DNA of 64,000 nucleotides from Cytophagales bacterium (GCA_013299045.1 JAAFJX010000007.1:1-64000); one strand, 5' to 3'. Counted from the stretch's first letter, positions 35,765 through 45,688 are shown. The notes: generated from the letters alone by a model not told the origin. Made by a program: numbers and translations.

Positions 35765-36790
35765 ATGAATATTAAAGAGTGGTTCACCAGCGACATAGCC
35801 ATTGACTTGGGTACTGCAAACACATTGATAATACACAAAGGCAAAATTGCGGTAGAAGAACCGTCCATCATTGCTATTAATAAACGCACCAACAAGGTCA
35901 TTGCCATTGGCACAAAGGCGCTCCAAATGCACGAAAAAACGCACGAGGATATTCGCACCATACGCCCTCTGCGCGACGGCGTTATTGCAGACTTTGGCGC
36001 TGCCAGACAAATGATTAAAGGCTTAATCGGTATGTTAGAGCTCGGCAACAAGCTCTTTAGCCCTTCGCATCGCATCGTTATTTGTATTCCTTCCGGCATT
36101 ACGGAGGTAGAAAAACGTGCAGTAAAGGAATCTGCCGAACAAGCGGGTGCCAAAGAAGTTTATATGATTAAAGAACCTATTGCGGCGGCTCTCGGCATCG
36201 GTATTGACATTGAGCAACCCATTGGCAGTATGGTGGTGGACATTGGTGGCGGCACTACCGAAATTGCAGTTATTGCGCTTTCGGGCATAGTCTGTGACCA
36301 GTCCATACGCACAGCGGGCGACATCTTCAACCGCGATATTCTGGAATATATGCGTCGTCAGCACAACTTGCTCGTGGGCGAACGCTCTGCTGAAATGGTA
36401 AAAAAAGAAGTAGGCGCTGCCATTCCTGAGCTAGACAACCCACCCAAAGACTATGAAATTCGTGGCCGCGATTTAATGACGGGTATTCCTAAAGTGGTCA
36501 AGATTTCTTACAGTGAAATTGCTTTTGCTATAGATAAATCCATTTCTAAGATAGAAGAGGCCGTTCTCAAAGCCTTAGAAGTTACGCCGCCCGAACTGGC
36601 TTCGGACATTTACGAACGTGGCATTTATCTAACTGGCGGTGGCGCTTTGCTACGCGGTTTGGACAAGCGCCTTTCGCTTAAAACCAAGCTGCCAATTCAC
36701 GTTGCCGATGACCCACTGCGCGCTGTGGTGCGTGGCACAGCCATTGCGCTGAACTCACCCAAGCGCTACAAAGCTGTTCTGATGGCTTAG
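35765..36790 (+). CDS. mreB: Rod-shape-determining protein MreB
   Basis: 341 residues from MNIKEWFTSDIAIDLGTANT; the frame extends to 35654 but that N-terminus is not MreB-like. Actin-fold nucleotide sites are clear: phosphate 1 IAIDLGTANTLI, connect 1 AIGTKALQMHEKT, phosphate 2 MVVDIGGGTTEIAVIALSG (around 160-178), adenosine YLTGGGALLRGLD. MreB forms membrane-associated filaments that direct lateral wall synthesis. mreC and mreD, usually next, do not follow; a TlpA-like gene does. Confidence 0.96.
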   Translation: MNIKEWFTSDIAIDLGTANTLIIHKGKIAVEEPSIIAINKRTNKVIAIGTKALQMHEKTHEDIRTIRPLRDGVIADFGAARQMIKGLIGMLELGNKLFSPSHRIVICIPSGITEVEKRAVKESAEQAGAKEVYMIKEPIAAALGIGIDIEQPIGSMVVDIGGGTTEIAVIALSGIVCDQSIRTAGDIFNRDILEYMRRQHNLLVGERSAEMVKKEVGAAIPELDNPPKDYEIRGRDLMTGIPKVVKISYSEIAFAIDKSISKIEEAVLKALEVTPPELASDIYERGIYLTGGGALLRGLDKRLSLKTKLPIHVADDPLRAVVRGTAIALNSPKRYKAVLMA

Positions 36791-36999
36791 TTCTTATTGC
36801 TTTTGAAGGTAGTATTTTAGAGGTAGCCAAAACAATATTGCTGGTTTTAGCTTTAGCTTTTCAAGGAAGCCATAGATAAGACCAGCTTTAGGTATCTATT
36901 AACTATACTACACAAAAACGGTGTTTTTTTTCCCAATCTATGCAATTAATTGCTACTTTTGATGCCGTTTCATGTATCATCGCAGTCTATCTATTTAAA

Positions 37000-38436
37000 A
37001 TGCGCACTTATCAACACCGCATCAGCCCTACTACGCTTTTCCTGCTTTTATTCTTGTCTATTTCTTTGAATTCATATTGGCTTTTGGCTCAAAATTCTTT
37101 CGTGCAAGGTGAGCTAAAGAACACCGAAGATGCCAATATCTATATTGTTTTGCACAAACAATACTTTTGTTATCAGCCTCAAATTGTGCAAACAGAGCTT
37201 CAGGAAGGGCAATTCTTTCAGACTATTCCGCTAGAAAAACCTACAGTGGCTTATCTGCATTGCGGACAGCAGGTTTTGCAAGTTTTTTTGCATCCAAACG
37301 ACACTCTTTACATCAATGCTGATGCACGAGATTTACTCAGTACGGTGCGTTATTCGGGGCGAAACAACAACGATAATAATCTTTTAGCAATTTTTAATAG
37401 AGATTTTTTGAGCCAAGAAAGCCCAGACGAACTGGCAGAAAAATATAAGAACATTGGTGAGAGCCAGTTTGTAGAAACCACGCAACAAAACCGAAAAACA
37501 CAGAGTAAATTCTTGACGCAATTCAAAAAAAAGAATAGCATTTCCCCTGCTTTTGAGAATTATATCTCTACGCTTATTGATTACCAGTATGCCAATGCCT
37601 TAATGACTTTTCCGGCCTACAAAAGTTATTACAGCAACCAGAGTTTTAAACCCAGCAGCAGCAAATACTACAATTTTTTAGAAAAAATGGTGGTATCTGA
37701 TTCTAGCAAGTTGATTTGTTTTGATTATGCCAACTTTTTAAAACTCTATATTTATCATTTGCAAGGTGTTGATATTCAAAATTTTACTAATACGCTTTAT
37801 CCTGCATTCTATCCCAAGCTCTATGGGCTAGCCCAAAGTAAATTGAGTCATTTGGCGCGTGAACATACGCAGGCACTGCTTTTGTCAGAGGCGCTCAAGT
37901 CTGGCGCAAACAGTTCTGTGGAGGCATTGGTGGTGGACTTTCAGAAAAACACCAATTCAGTTGCCTATCAGAAAGCCTTTAATCAGCATTTGGAGCAGTT
38001 CAAGCGTTTGCGCAAAGGCGAGGCTGCCCCGAGTTTTTCGCTGCCAGACATCAAAGGGAACATCAAAACATTGCAGTCTTTTAAAAACAAAGTAGTTTAC
38101 ATTTCTTTTTGGGCTTCTTGGTGTGAGCCTTGCCGCGATGAAATCAGTTTTGCCAATAAATTACAAAAAAATATTCAGGACGAAGACTTTGTCATGCTTT
38201 ATATTTCGCTGGACGAGAACGATACAGAATGGCGCGCTGCTGTTCAGGACTTAGAAATAGATGGGGTTCATTTGGGCGAAAAAAGCCTCTATGGTATTGT
38301 CCCTCAATTATTTGCCGTGGACAGACTCCCCGCTCATATCCTAATAGACCGCGCAGGCCGCATCGTGGACTCTCATGCCAAAAGACCTAGCCAAAAAGGA
38401 CTTTTGGAAGACATTAGGCAGCTTTTACATGAATAG
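37000..38436 (+). CDS. TlpA-like thioredoxin-fold protein, exported
   Basis: 478 residues from MRTYQHRISPTTLFLLLF, which has a signal peptide ending YWLLAQ; the open frame extends 20 codons upstream. Residues about 30-330 are a helical DUF4369-like/unknown region found in Bacteroidota TlpA proteins. The C-terminal 145 residues (GEAAPSFSLPDIKGN onward) are a TlpA/ResA thioredoxin domain with the active site WASWCEPCRDE (CEPC). It likely reduces disulfides in the periplasm. Followed after 17 bp by bshB1, suggesting a thiol-related operon. Confidence 0.88.
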   Translation: MRTYQHRISPTTLFLLLFLSISLNSYWLLAQNSFVQGELKNTEDANIYIVLHKQYFCYQPQIVQTELQEGQFFQTIPLEKPTVAYLHCGQQVLQVFLHPNDTLYINADARDLLSTVRYSGRNNNDNNLLAIFNRDFLSQESPDELAEKYKNIGESQFVETTQQNRKTQSKFLTQFKKKNSISPAFENYISTLIDYQYANALMTFPAYKSYYSNQSFKPSSSKYYNFLEKMVVSDSSKLICFDYANFLKLYIYHLQGVDIQNFTNTLYPAFYPKLYGLAQSKLSHLAREHTQALLLSEALKSGANSSVEALVVDFQKNTNSVAYQKAFNQHLEQFKRLRKGEAAPSFSLPDIKGNIKTLQSFKNKVVYISFWASWCEPCRDEISFANKLQKNIQDEDFVMLYISLDENDTEWRAAVQDLEIDGVHLGEKSLYGIVPQLFAVDRLPAHILIDRAGRIVDSHAKRPSQKGLLEDIRQLLHE

Positions 38437-38453
38437 TTGACGCATTCACATCA

Positions 38454-39191
38454 ATGAAAAAACAGACTATGGAAACAGTTGATATTTTGGCTTTGGCCGC
38501 CCACCCCGACGATGTAGAACTGAGTTGTTCGGGTACGCTTATGGCGCAAATTGCGCAGGGCTACACGGTAGGCATTATTGATTTTACTGAAGGCGAAATG
38601 GGTACTCGTGGCACAGTAGAAACTCGCCGTGCCGAAGCAGAAGCCGCTTCCCGCATTATGGGCATACACATTAGGCATAATATGGGCATTCCTGATGTTT
38701 ACTTCGAGGTTTCTAAAGCCAATGTGCTAGAACTGGTGCGTTACATTCGCCGCTACCGTCCGCGTGTATTGTTGGCGAATGCCCCACATGACCGCCACCC
38801 CGACCACGCTAAAGGCGCAAAAATGGCTGAAATGGCTTTCTTTTGGGCAGGTTTAAGCAAAATTGAAACAACTTGGGAGGGCAAAAAACAGGAGAGTTGG
38901 CGACCAGAGGCACTTTACCACTACATTCAAAGCGAGTATTTGCAGCCCGATTTTGTTGTGGACATTTCGGCGTTCTGGCAGCGTAAAATACAAGCCGTTA
39001 AAGCCTTTAAAACGCAATTTTTTGACCCGCAGAATACAGAAGAACCCACTACATTCATATCCTCGCCTCAGTTCTTGGATTTTCTCTTTGCGCGTGCCAA
39101 AGAATATGGACAAGCCATACGTACCGACATGGGTGAGGGTTTTATAAAAAATAGACAGCTAGGGCTTAAGAGTATCATGGATTTGATTTAG
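38454..39191 (+). CDS. bshB1: Bacillithiol biosynthesis deacetylase BshB1
   Basis: 245 residues. LmbE/PIG-L fold with AAHPDDVELSCSGTL (zinc ligands His and Asp, about 14-28), FTEGEMGTRGT, NMGIPDVYF, PHDRHPDHAKGAK (third zinc ligand region) and the C-terminal RTDMGEGF typical of BshB1. It removes the acetyl group from GlcNAc-malate during bacillithiol synthesis in the cytosol. The start may be Met1 or Met6 (METVDIL). Other bsh genes (bshA, bshC) are not in the window. Confidence 0.92.
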   Translation: MKKQTMETVDILALAAHPDDVELSCSGTLMAQIAQGYTVGIIDFTEGEMGTRGTVETRRAEAEAASRIMGIHIRHNMGIPDVYFEVSKANVLELVRYIRRYRPRVLLANAPHDRHPDHAKGAKMAEMAFFWAGLSKIETTWEGKKQESWRPEALYHYIQSEYLQPDFVVDISAFWQRKIQAVKAFKTQFFDPQNTEEPTTFISSPQFLDFLFARAKEYGQAIRTDMGEGFIKNRQLGLKSIMDLI

Positions 39192-39287
39192 GCGCGGTTT
39201 TTGTCTGTGCTAGAATCTTAGCATTGCAGAAATGCAAAATTTATCAACAAAAATCAGACGCACTTGCTTTTGTAATACAATTTTTGC

Positions 39288-39295
39288 TAAATTTG
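39288..39295 (+). promoter_or_regulatory. Possible promoter of the SpoIIE phosphatase gene
   Basis: TAAATTTG fits TAnnTTTG. A TTTTG lies 15 bp upstream, somewhat close for a -33 element. 81 bp before the ATG. Confidence 0.4.
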
Positions 39296-39376
39296 GCTTT
39301 TATTACAAGAATCAATACATTTAAAATTACATAAGTCCACATTTTATCTGCTGTATCAGAATAATCAAGTAATGCG

Positions 39377-41299
39377 GTGCAAATTTTTTTTGTTAGATAT
39401 AACCTGCTCTCAAGCACATTAAAGCGTAAGTTGAATCAACTAACTTGCTTTTTTTGTGTAATTTGGTGTTTAGCCGCCTTAGGTGCCAGAGCGCAAACCA
39501 GCGGGTTCGTCAATGAAGGAAAGGTACTTGGTGTTCAGGAGTGTTTACTAGTGGCAGAAAAAAAGCTCGAAGCTGGCGATAAAAAAGAGTCTAGCCGCTT
39601 TTTGAATCAAGCAGCCACTATTCATTGGGAAAAGAAGGAGTATGAAAAGGCCATAGAAATCTTTGAACGCTCTGCCAAGCTGAATACGGAGATAACCAAC
39701 TGGCAGGGTTTAAACGGTATTTATTCTAACCTCGGTATGATTTATGCCGATATTGGCAAGTATGATAAATCGGTCAGCTACTTTGAAAAAGTGGTTGAAT
39801 ACAAATATAAAGGAACAGATAAGGTAAGTCTTATATCTTCTCTCATTAATCTTAGCGTGTCTTTGAATGCACAAAAAAGACATTCGGAGGCTGCTAAGCA
39901 CTTAGAAAAGGCCTTAGAGTATGCACGCGAAATGAACGATGCTACCCAAATGCGCTCTTGCTATGGAATGCTATCTGAAACTTATGAAAAGGCTGGAGAT
40001 AGCGAAAACTCTATCAAGTACTTCAATCTTTATCGCAGTTTCCACGAGATGATTACCCGTGATAAGGAAATTGTTTTTACAAGTAAACTAGAAGAATCAA
40101 AACTAAGAAATGAACTCTTGGCTGCTGAAAACAAGAACAAAGAGTTTGAGTTATTGTTCAAAAGTCAAAAACTTGAGCAAACGCAGCAAGTCGTTACAAC
40201 TTTTAGCACCAAAAACAAAGAACTTTTGGCCAAGGCAACCAAACAAGAGCTTATCATTGAATTGACAAAGAATGAAAAGACTATGGCAGACCTCACAAAC
40301 GCCAAAAAACAGGCTGAGGCACAGGCTGAGCTAACATTTGCGAATGGTTTAAGAAATATTTTTATTGTTGCTTTTATATTGTTGGGTATCCTTATAGGGT
40401 TCATTTATAGAAACTACCAACGGAATAAACGCACAAATGCGATTATGGTAAAACAATATGATGAAATTTCGCAACAGCAAATAAAAATTATCAAGCAACG
40501 AGATAGTTTAGAGGTGGCGTTTGCTGAAATTAAAATAAAGAATGAAGACATCACCAAGAGTATCAATTATGCAAAACGGATTCAGAGCGCCGTATTAACT
40601 GCACCAGAAAACCTAAAAAAATTACATAAAGATTCATTTGTTCTTTTCTTACCGCGCGACACGGTCAGTGGCGATTTTTATTGGTTTGCACCCACGCCCG
40701 ACAATGGTTTTTTGGTGGCAGCCGTAGATTGTACGGGGCATGGTGTTCCGGGTGCTTTTATGAGCATGATTGGGCACGACATGCTCACCGAAATCTATAA
40801 TAAGGGGATTTATCAGCCAGGAAGAATGCTTGATGAGCTAAATGCGCGTGTACACAAAGCCCTTCATCATGACCAAGAGGAAGTAAGTGACGGCATGGAT
40901 ATCTCTATTTTGCACGTTCACCAACAAAGCAGCAAACTTACCTATGCGGGTGCCAAAAATCCTCTTTTTTATATAGAAGACGGAGAACTCAAAGAAATCA
41001 GAGCCAATAGAACCTCCATAGGTAGCGCTACCATGATAGCCAGCGAAACCTGTTTTAATGAGCATAGTATTGATATAAAGCATGATAGTTATTTTTACAT
41101 CTTCTCGGACGGATACAAAGACCAATTTGACCAGAATAATGCTAAGCGTATTATGAACAAAGGGTTTAAAACAGTTTTATTATCTGCTCCCAAGCATGAT
41201 AGCGAAGCACAGAGACAATTTTTGTATGAATACGCGCAAACTTGGAAAGGAAATACGCGCCAAACAGACGACGTACTTGTTATTGGTCTCAAATTTTAG
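39377..41299 (+). CDS. TPR sensor with SpoIIE/PP2C phosphatase domain
   Basis: 640 residues. Probable signal sequence (residues 15-40, ending ARAQ), three to four TPR units (60-220), a coiled coil (230-310), one membrane helix (about 316-336, IFIVAFILLGILIGFIY), a cytoplasmic coiled coil (345-400), then a PP2C-like SpoIIE domain (410-640) with the metal-binding aspartates in DTVSGDFYW, AAVDCTGHGVPGAFMS, FSDGYKDQ and QTDDVLVIGL. It dephosphorylates a Ser/Thr-phosphorylated partner in response to an outside signal. SiaA in Pseudomonas has the same phosphatase class acting on SiaC; the siaBC pair is 35 kb away. Link inferred. Confidence 0.9.
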   Translation: MQIFFVRYNLLSSTLKRKLNQLTCFFCVIWCLAALGARAQTSGFVNEGKVLGVQECLLVAEKKLEAGDKKESSRFLNQAATIHWEKKEYEKAIEIFERSAKLNTEITNWQGLNGIYSNLGMIYADIGKYDKSVSYFEKVVEYKYKGTDKVSLISSLINLSVSLNAQKRHSEAAKHLEKALEYAREMNDATQMRSCYGMLSETYEKAGDSENSIKYFNLYRSFHEMITRDKEIVFTSKLEESKLRNELLAAENKNKEFELLFKSQKLEQTQQVVTTFSTKNKELLAKATKQELIIELTKNEKTMADLTNAKKQAEAQAELTFANGLRNIFIVAFILLGILIGFIYRNYQRNKRTNAIMVKQYDEISQQQIKIIKQRDSLEVAFAEIKIKNEDITKSINYAKRIQSAVLTAPENLKKLHKDSFVLFLPRDTVSGDFYWFAPTPDNGFLVAAVDCTGHGVPGAFMSMIGHDMLTEIYNKGIYQPGRMLDELNARVHKALHHDQEEVSDGMDISILHVHQQSSKLTYAGAKNPLFYIEDGELKEIRANRTSIGSATMIASETCFNEHSIDIKHDSYFYIFSDGYKDQFDQNNAKRIMNKGFKTVLLSAPKHDSEAQRQFLYEYAQTWKGNTRQTDDVLVIGLKF

Positions 41300-41353
41300 A
41301 TGGGCACTTGCCTCTGACGATTCAAAAAAACACATTCATTTTACATCAAGCTC

Positions 41354-43087
41354 TTGCCAGCCATGAAAAAGTTTCTACTCCTTGCTCTCTTGGGGGCTTT
41401 AAATTTAACGGTCTTTGCTCAAACAAAGCCCGAACACCCTAAAGGCCACTACGTGGACTCTTTGAACCGCTACTATCAGCAAGCAGCCTTGCCTATGTAT
41501 GTTTATTTTTCGCATAACCCGAGCCTCCCACCTACTCAGATATCGCCTAGCGATGCCTCTAATAAAAAAAATGACCTCAAGCCCATTTACTTAGACGGGC
41601 ACGGAAAACACGTTTTTAAGCATTTTGACGATATACATGATGCCGTTCAGACCTTTATGGTTTATGCAGACGGGCTTGCGCCTGGCTCTGAGCATCGTTA
41701 TCTGAATGCGCCATACCATTTAAGCGCGAGCGGCCAAAAGTTTTTTGGAAAGGGCTTGAAGGTACGCTTAGGCAGCCGAGATGAAATGTCTGGCATCAAG
41801 GACTTATTTGTTTCTATCAATAAAACTGAGTTTGTCAGTTACAGCGGCGAATTAACCATTGAGAGCGAAGGCAACAACACCATCGTTTATTATGCGCTAG
41901 ATAATGTGGGCAATACCGAAGCCAATAATGTAGAAAATTTTATTATTGATGCCACCGCCCCCGCCACCTTTCATAACGTAGTAGGTACTAATGAAAACAA
42001 TATCATAGCACTTAACACGAAGATATACCTGACTACGGAAGATGCCAGCGCGGGCGTAAGTGAAACATATTATAGTTTTGATGAAGAAACACCTCGTCTT
42101 TATAAGGGTAGCAACATAGCCTTTGACTATTTGAGCGATGGCAATCATACACTCAGTTATTTTTCTATTGATAAAGTACGCAATAAGGAAGAGGCAAAGT
42201 CGTATACATTTTATTTAGATAAAACAGCACCTATTGTAACTTCTGATGTGCTCGGCGATAAGTTTATTGCCAACGACAAGATATACTTTTCAGGCAGAAC
42301 AAAACTTAAATTGACAGCCGTTGATAATAAAAGCGGCATTAAGGAAACACGCTACTCCATTGATGGAAACGAGTACACTGCCTATACCGACCCTTTTTAT
42401 CTGCCTGGGAAATCTGGGCTACACCTCATCAAATATTATGCGCTAGACAACACGAACAATGAAGGTGCAGGCAATCGTTATACAAAATTTGATGAGTACA
42501 AACACACAGTGAGTGCTGTTTATGTGGATTTGACCGGGCCTGCGCTTTCCAAACAATACATCGGTCCTAATTTTTTGCGCGGCGATACCGTCTTTATCAA
42601 TAAAACAACAAAAATAGCTCTGAGCGGCATTGACCCCGAAGCTGGTACGCAGAAGATTACATATATGTCAGATGGCAATTCTGATGAAACTCTTTATAGC
42701 CAGCCATTTACAATGGAAACGGACGGCTTGCATACTATCAAGTATTACGGTTATGACAACGTGAATAACAGAAATGTAAGCGAGTTTTTCTTTGTTACTG
42801 ATAATACTGGGCCAGATATTTTTCACCACTTCAGCATAAAACCACTGCGGATAGAAGATGGCTTGGAAGTTTATCCTCAATATTCCGTTATGTACTTAGG
42901 TGGTACAGACGTTTTTACAGGCTCAAAAAATATCTATTACAGCTTGAATGGCAATAAAATGCAAATATATGGCGGGCTTGTAAAAGGCTTTGCCAAAAAC
43001 AAAGTTTATACGGTGGTGGTGCGTGCCGAAGATATGCTCGGCAATATTACCGAAAAAACCATCAAGTTTAAAACAGATAAGTTCTAA
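41354..43087 (+). CDS. Secreted protein with OmpL47-like beta repeats
   Basis: 577 residues. Signal peptide about 1-19 (LLALLGALNLTVFAQ). From about residue 120 there are five to six similar modules of ~85 residues, each with a DxxSGIxxxxYSxDG core followed by SGLHxIxYYALDNxxN (for example around 318-372), the pattern of OmpL47-type/chitobiase-like Ig modules. No C-terminal T9SS sorting domain is evident, so it may stay periplasmic or use another route. Starts 54 bp after the SpoIIE gene and may be cotranscribed. Confidence 0.8.
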   Translation: MPAMKKFLLLALLGALNLTVFAQTKPEHPKGHYVDSLNRYYQQAALPMYVYFSHNPSLPPTQISPSDASNKKNDLKPIYLDGHGKHVFKHFDDIHDAVQTFMVYADGLAPGSEHRYLNAPYHLSASGQKFFGKGLKVRLGSRDEMSGIKDLFVSINKTEFVSYSGELTIESEGNNTIVYYALDNVGNTEANNVENFIIDATAPATFHNVVGTNENNIIALNTKIYLTTEDASAGVSETYYSFDEETPRLYKGSNIAFDYLSDGNHTLSYFSIDKVRNKEEAKSYTFYLDKTAPIVTSDVLGDKFIANDKIYFSGRTKLKLTAVDNKSGIKETRYSIDGNEYTAYTDPFYLPGKSGLHLIKYYALDNTNNEGAGNRYTKFDEYKHTVSAVYVDLTGPALSKQYIGPNFLRGDTVFINKTTKIALSGIDPEAGTQKITYMSDGNSDETLYSQPFTMETDGLHTIKYYGYDNVNNRNVSEFFFVTDNTGPDIFHHFSIKPLRIEDGLEVYPQYSVMYLGGTDVFTGSKNIYYSLNGNKMQIYGGLVKGFAKNKVYTVVVRAEDMLGNITEKTIKFKTDKF

Positions 43088-43134
43088 AATGCTCGCTTTT
43101 ATTGCATGAATTTACCCACAAGGGCATTCAATAC

Positions 43135-43707
43135 TCATTGGTTACCGGGTAGAATGGAAGAAAAATCATATTCTTGGACAATCTGACCAACAGAAGCCTC
43201 AAACTCCTCGTCGCCCCATTGCTCTATACTCATGAGTAGCTTCCCACTTTCGTCGTAATAATCCCAAGACATAAACTCAACGGATTCTTCGCGTGGGGTG
43301 GTAGCCACGTTGCGAAAAAAGCCTGGACTCTCTCGTTCGCGGTAATATACCACTCCGCCAAAGGTAATGGTTTCGGGCGGCTTGTTTCGCGTCATAATGT
43401 GGTGCGCGAGATTAGGCCCTACTTGAGAAAGCATCAGAGAACTCGTACAAACAATTTCTAAACCTTGAGGTGTGCTGGTAAGTGTGAGATACTTGACCGC
43501 CCCATCTGCCTGAATTTTAAGCCCTTTAGAAAAGGAATAGTCCCCCCAATCATACTCATATTCCTCTAGCACTTCCCAAGACTTAAAGTCAAAGTCAAAG
43601 ACAAAGCCTTTCCTAAGGTCTTTGACTTTAATGTTTAAAGGGTCATAGTCAAGGGGCTTTTTATTAGCGTCCTCGTCTTTTTTCTTTTTAAAAAAACCAA
43701 AAGCCAT
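43135..43707 (-). CDS. DUF4178 domain protein
   Basis: 190 residues. A basic head (FFKKKKDED) is followed by DYDPLNIKVKDLRKGFVFDFDFKSWEVLEEYEYDWG, a DUF4178-type strand pattern (quoted here in part only by its residues 20-55), and a VVYYRERESPGFFRNV central part. No signal peptide; cytosolic. Function of the domain is not established. 33 bp downstream of the rhodanese gene on the same strand. Confidence 0.75.
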   Translation of the reverse strand: MAFGFFKKKKDEDANKKPLDYDPLNIKVKDLRKGFVFDFDFKSWEVLEEYEYDWGDYSFSKGLKIQADGAVKYLTLTSTPQGLEIVCTSSLMLSQVGPNLAHHIMTRNKPPETITFGGVVYYRERESPGFFRNVATTPREESVEFMSWDYYDESGKLLMSIEQWGDEEFEASVGQIVQEYDFSSILPGNQ

Positions 43708-43740
43708 AGTATGAGACAGAAAGTTTAGTACAACAATGAT

Positions 43741-44040
43741 TTAAGAAAGCGCTTCATAGGCCAAAATGCCACCCAGCAAATTTCTGACTTTAGTATAGCC
43801 CTGCGCTTCCATATAGCTCTTGGCAGTAGCACTGCGCTTACCTGAGCGGCAATGTACCACTATTTCTCGGTCTTTGTACTGAGCCAGTTCATCAAGACGG
43901 TCTCTTAACTCACCGAGCGGAATCAAAATGCCTGATAAATTAGACTCTTCAAACTCCCATTCTTCCCGTACATCTACCAGAACAACATCTGGTTGTACTC
44001 TTCTCAGTTCTCTGAACTCAGCGGCTGTAATATCTTCCAT
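43741..44040 (-). CDS. Single-domain rhodanese
   Basis: 99 residues, one rhodanese domain: VVLVDVREEWEFEESNLSG (about 18-36) and the active loop VHCRSGKRSATA with catalytic Cys near residue 62. The CRSGKR loop fits thiosulfate/persulfide sulfurtransferases. Cytosolic, complete. Lies between ridA and the DUF4178 gene with gaps of 53 and 33 bp, likely one transcript. Confidence 0.92.
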   Translation of the reverse strand: MEDITAAEFRELRRVQPDVVLVDVREEWEFEESNLSGILIPLGELRDRLDELAQYKDREIVVHCRSGKRSATAKSYMEAQGYTKVRNLLGGILAYEALS

Positions 44041-44093
44041 AACTTAGTGTTTTGAGGTTTGTATTCAAATTATTTAGCAATACGTTTACTTTT

Positions 44094-44486
44094 TTATGCT
44101 TTAACAGCAATACAAGAAATCTCAACATTGACATTTTTGGGCAAGGCGCTTACCTCTACAGTTTCGCGGGCTGGTGGATTCTGCATGAAATACTTGGCAT
44201 AAATGGCATTTATCTTCTGGAAGTCGCCCATGTTCTTGATAAAAATCGTACATTTGGTTACGTCAGCAAAACTCATATCGGCGGCGCTCAGAATGTATCC
44301 AATATTTTTGAGAACCTGCTCTGTTTCGGCCTCCACGCCCTCGTCGCAGAGCGCGCCAGTAGTGGCCACAAGCGCAATTTGGCCAGAAACATAGAGTGTG
44401 TCGCCTACCAAGATAGCTTGACTATAAGGGCCTATGGGGGCTGGCGCATGAATGCTGCTAATAACCTGACGACGTTTATTACTCAT
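44094..44486 (-). CDS. ridA: RidA family enamine/imine deaminase
   Basis: 130 residues. YjgF/YER057c signature: APAPIGPYSQAILVGDTLYVSGQ (from residue 13), the trimer-active Arg in NPPARETVEVSALPK (about 104-118), and IEISCIA at the end. It hydrolyses reactive enamine intermediates from PLP enzymes such as threonine dehydratase. Length normal; start secure. Confidence 0.94.
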   Translation of the reverse strand: MSNKRRQVISSIHAPAPIGPYSQAILVGDTLYVSGQIALVATTGALCDEGVEAETEQVLKNIGYILSAADMSFADVTKCTIFIKNMGDFQKINAIYAKYFMQNPPARETVEVSALPKNVNVEISCIAVKA

Positions 44487-44736
44487 AATTTTTTGTTTTT
44501 TAAGGTATTATGAAAATACTAGAATTAAAGTAGCCAAATTTAAACACTTTACTTTCTTGAACAACAATTAACGCTACTTTTTATTAGATAAACACAAAAA
44601 TAATCAAAAACTGTGCAAATAACTCCTCAAATGGTTAGGCTTCGCAAAAGGGTATCTGGCCAAGTTTTATCCGCCAAAAGCCAAGAAACACGGCAGAGAA
44701 GCCAACATAAAAAAACATAACAGCAATGATTACGTT

Positions 44737-45372
44737 CTATATTTCATGAATAGGCTGCTCTTTCGTAAGCTCTACTGTTGATGGGGCGCTTCTCCAGCCC
44801 CAAAAGCCCTTTATGGCTAAAATCGCAAATAGAACATACAAAACAGCCGAAAACCAAAACTGACTGTAAGCGAACCATATAGCCGAAACGATATTGATAA
44901 GCAACCAGAACAGCCAGTTCTCTAAACGCTTCTTCACGAGCAGCCATTGTGCCACTAAGCTATAGGCAGTCAGAGTTGCGTCTATTTTCAAGTGCCAAGA
45001 GGCAGCACCCCAACAATTCAAAAAACAATAAAACAGGGTGCTCAGAATCATTCCTAGCCCTACATAGAGTAAAATGATTGGGTAAGCCGATAGCTTATGC
45101 TCTGCTTCATTGCTTTGGGCTATTTTTTCTTTTTTTTGCCACTGGAAATAACCATACAGGCTTGTCCCTGCAAAAGCAACTTGGAGAGCGGCTTGTCCGT
45201 ACATAGGCGGCTTCACAAAGGCAAAAAAAAGCATATAAACGCCTGAAGCTAAAATAGATAAAAGCATACCTTCCGCTTTTTGTTGTGTGTTCAGCCAAAT
45301 AGCAGCTACAGAAACAACTGCACCAAGCGCTTCTATATAAAAAAGCCAGTCTAAGTTCTGAAAGAGTAACAT
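44737..45372 (-). CDS. pnuC: PnuC-family vitamin transporter
   Basis: 211 residues from ATG at 45370-45372 (MLLFQNLDWLFY); a GTG nine bases upstream is an alternative. Seven hydrophobic helices with the PnuC pattern GAVVSVAAIWLNTQQK, GQAALQVAFAGTSLYGYFQWQ, NIVSAIWFAYSQFWFSAVLY. PnuC proteins bring in nicotinamide riboside by facilitated diffusion; close relatives carry thiamine or riboflavin. Nothing here separates these (no riboswitch, no kinase gene next to it). Starts about 10 bp after the ccmD-like gene. Confidence 0.85.
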   Translation of the reverse strand: MLLFQNLDWLFYIEALGAVVSVAAIWLNTQQKAEGMLLSILASGVYMLFFAFVKPPMYGQAALQVAFAGTSLYGYFQWQKKEKIAQSNEAEHKLSAYPIILLYVGLGMILSTLFYCFLNCWGAASWHLKIDATLTAYSLVAQWLLVKKRLENWLFWLLINIVSAIWFAYSQFWFSAVLYVLFAILAIKGFWGWRSAPSTVELTKEQPIHEI

Positions 45373-45381
45373 TAGAAGCAC

Positions 45382-45678
45382 CTAAACCGAGCTAGGAATC
45401 TCTTTTTCTAGCTTACTGATGCGCTTCTCTAGCCAAAACAAATAAATAAATAGGCCAATAAGCAAAGTCATAATAACCGCTACTACCACATATATTTTGC
45501 CATCTTGCCTAAATACATCGGCCATTTCTACGCTCTGGTTGCTATAATCAGACTCTGTGATGGCAATCTTGCCAGCAGTTTGGGCAAGAACAAGAGGGCT
45601 AGCCCCCAGCCCCAAAAAAGCGCTCATAAAGGCGATAATACACAGCAGAAAGGCACGGACTTTAATAATCATTTTCAT
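45382..45678 (-). CDS. CcmD-like small membrane protein
   Basis: 98 residues from MKMIIKVRAF; longer frames overlap ccmC. A signal-like N-terminus (ending PLVLAQ), a short periplasmic loop with VEMADVFRQDGKIYVVVAVI, one membrane helix (about 62-82) and a charged coiled tail (LEKRISKLEKEI). This YVVVAVI..W.E arrangement matches the CcmD-family proteins of Bacteroidota, which assist cytochrome c haem delivery. Directly downstream of ccmC (10 bp), which supports the call. Confidence 0.8.
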   Translation of the reverse strand: MKMIIKVRAFLLCIIAFMSAFLGLGASPLVLAQTAGKIAITESDYSNQSVEMADVFRQDGKIYVVVAVIMTLLIGLFIYLFWLEKRISKLEKEIPSSV

Positions 45679-45688
45679 ATTTTTTTTA

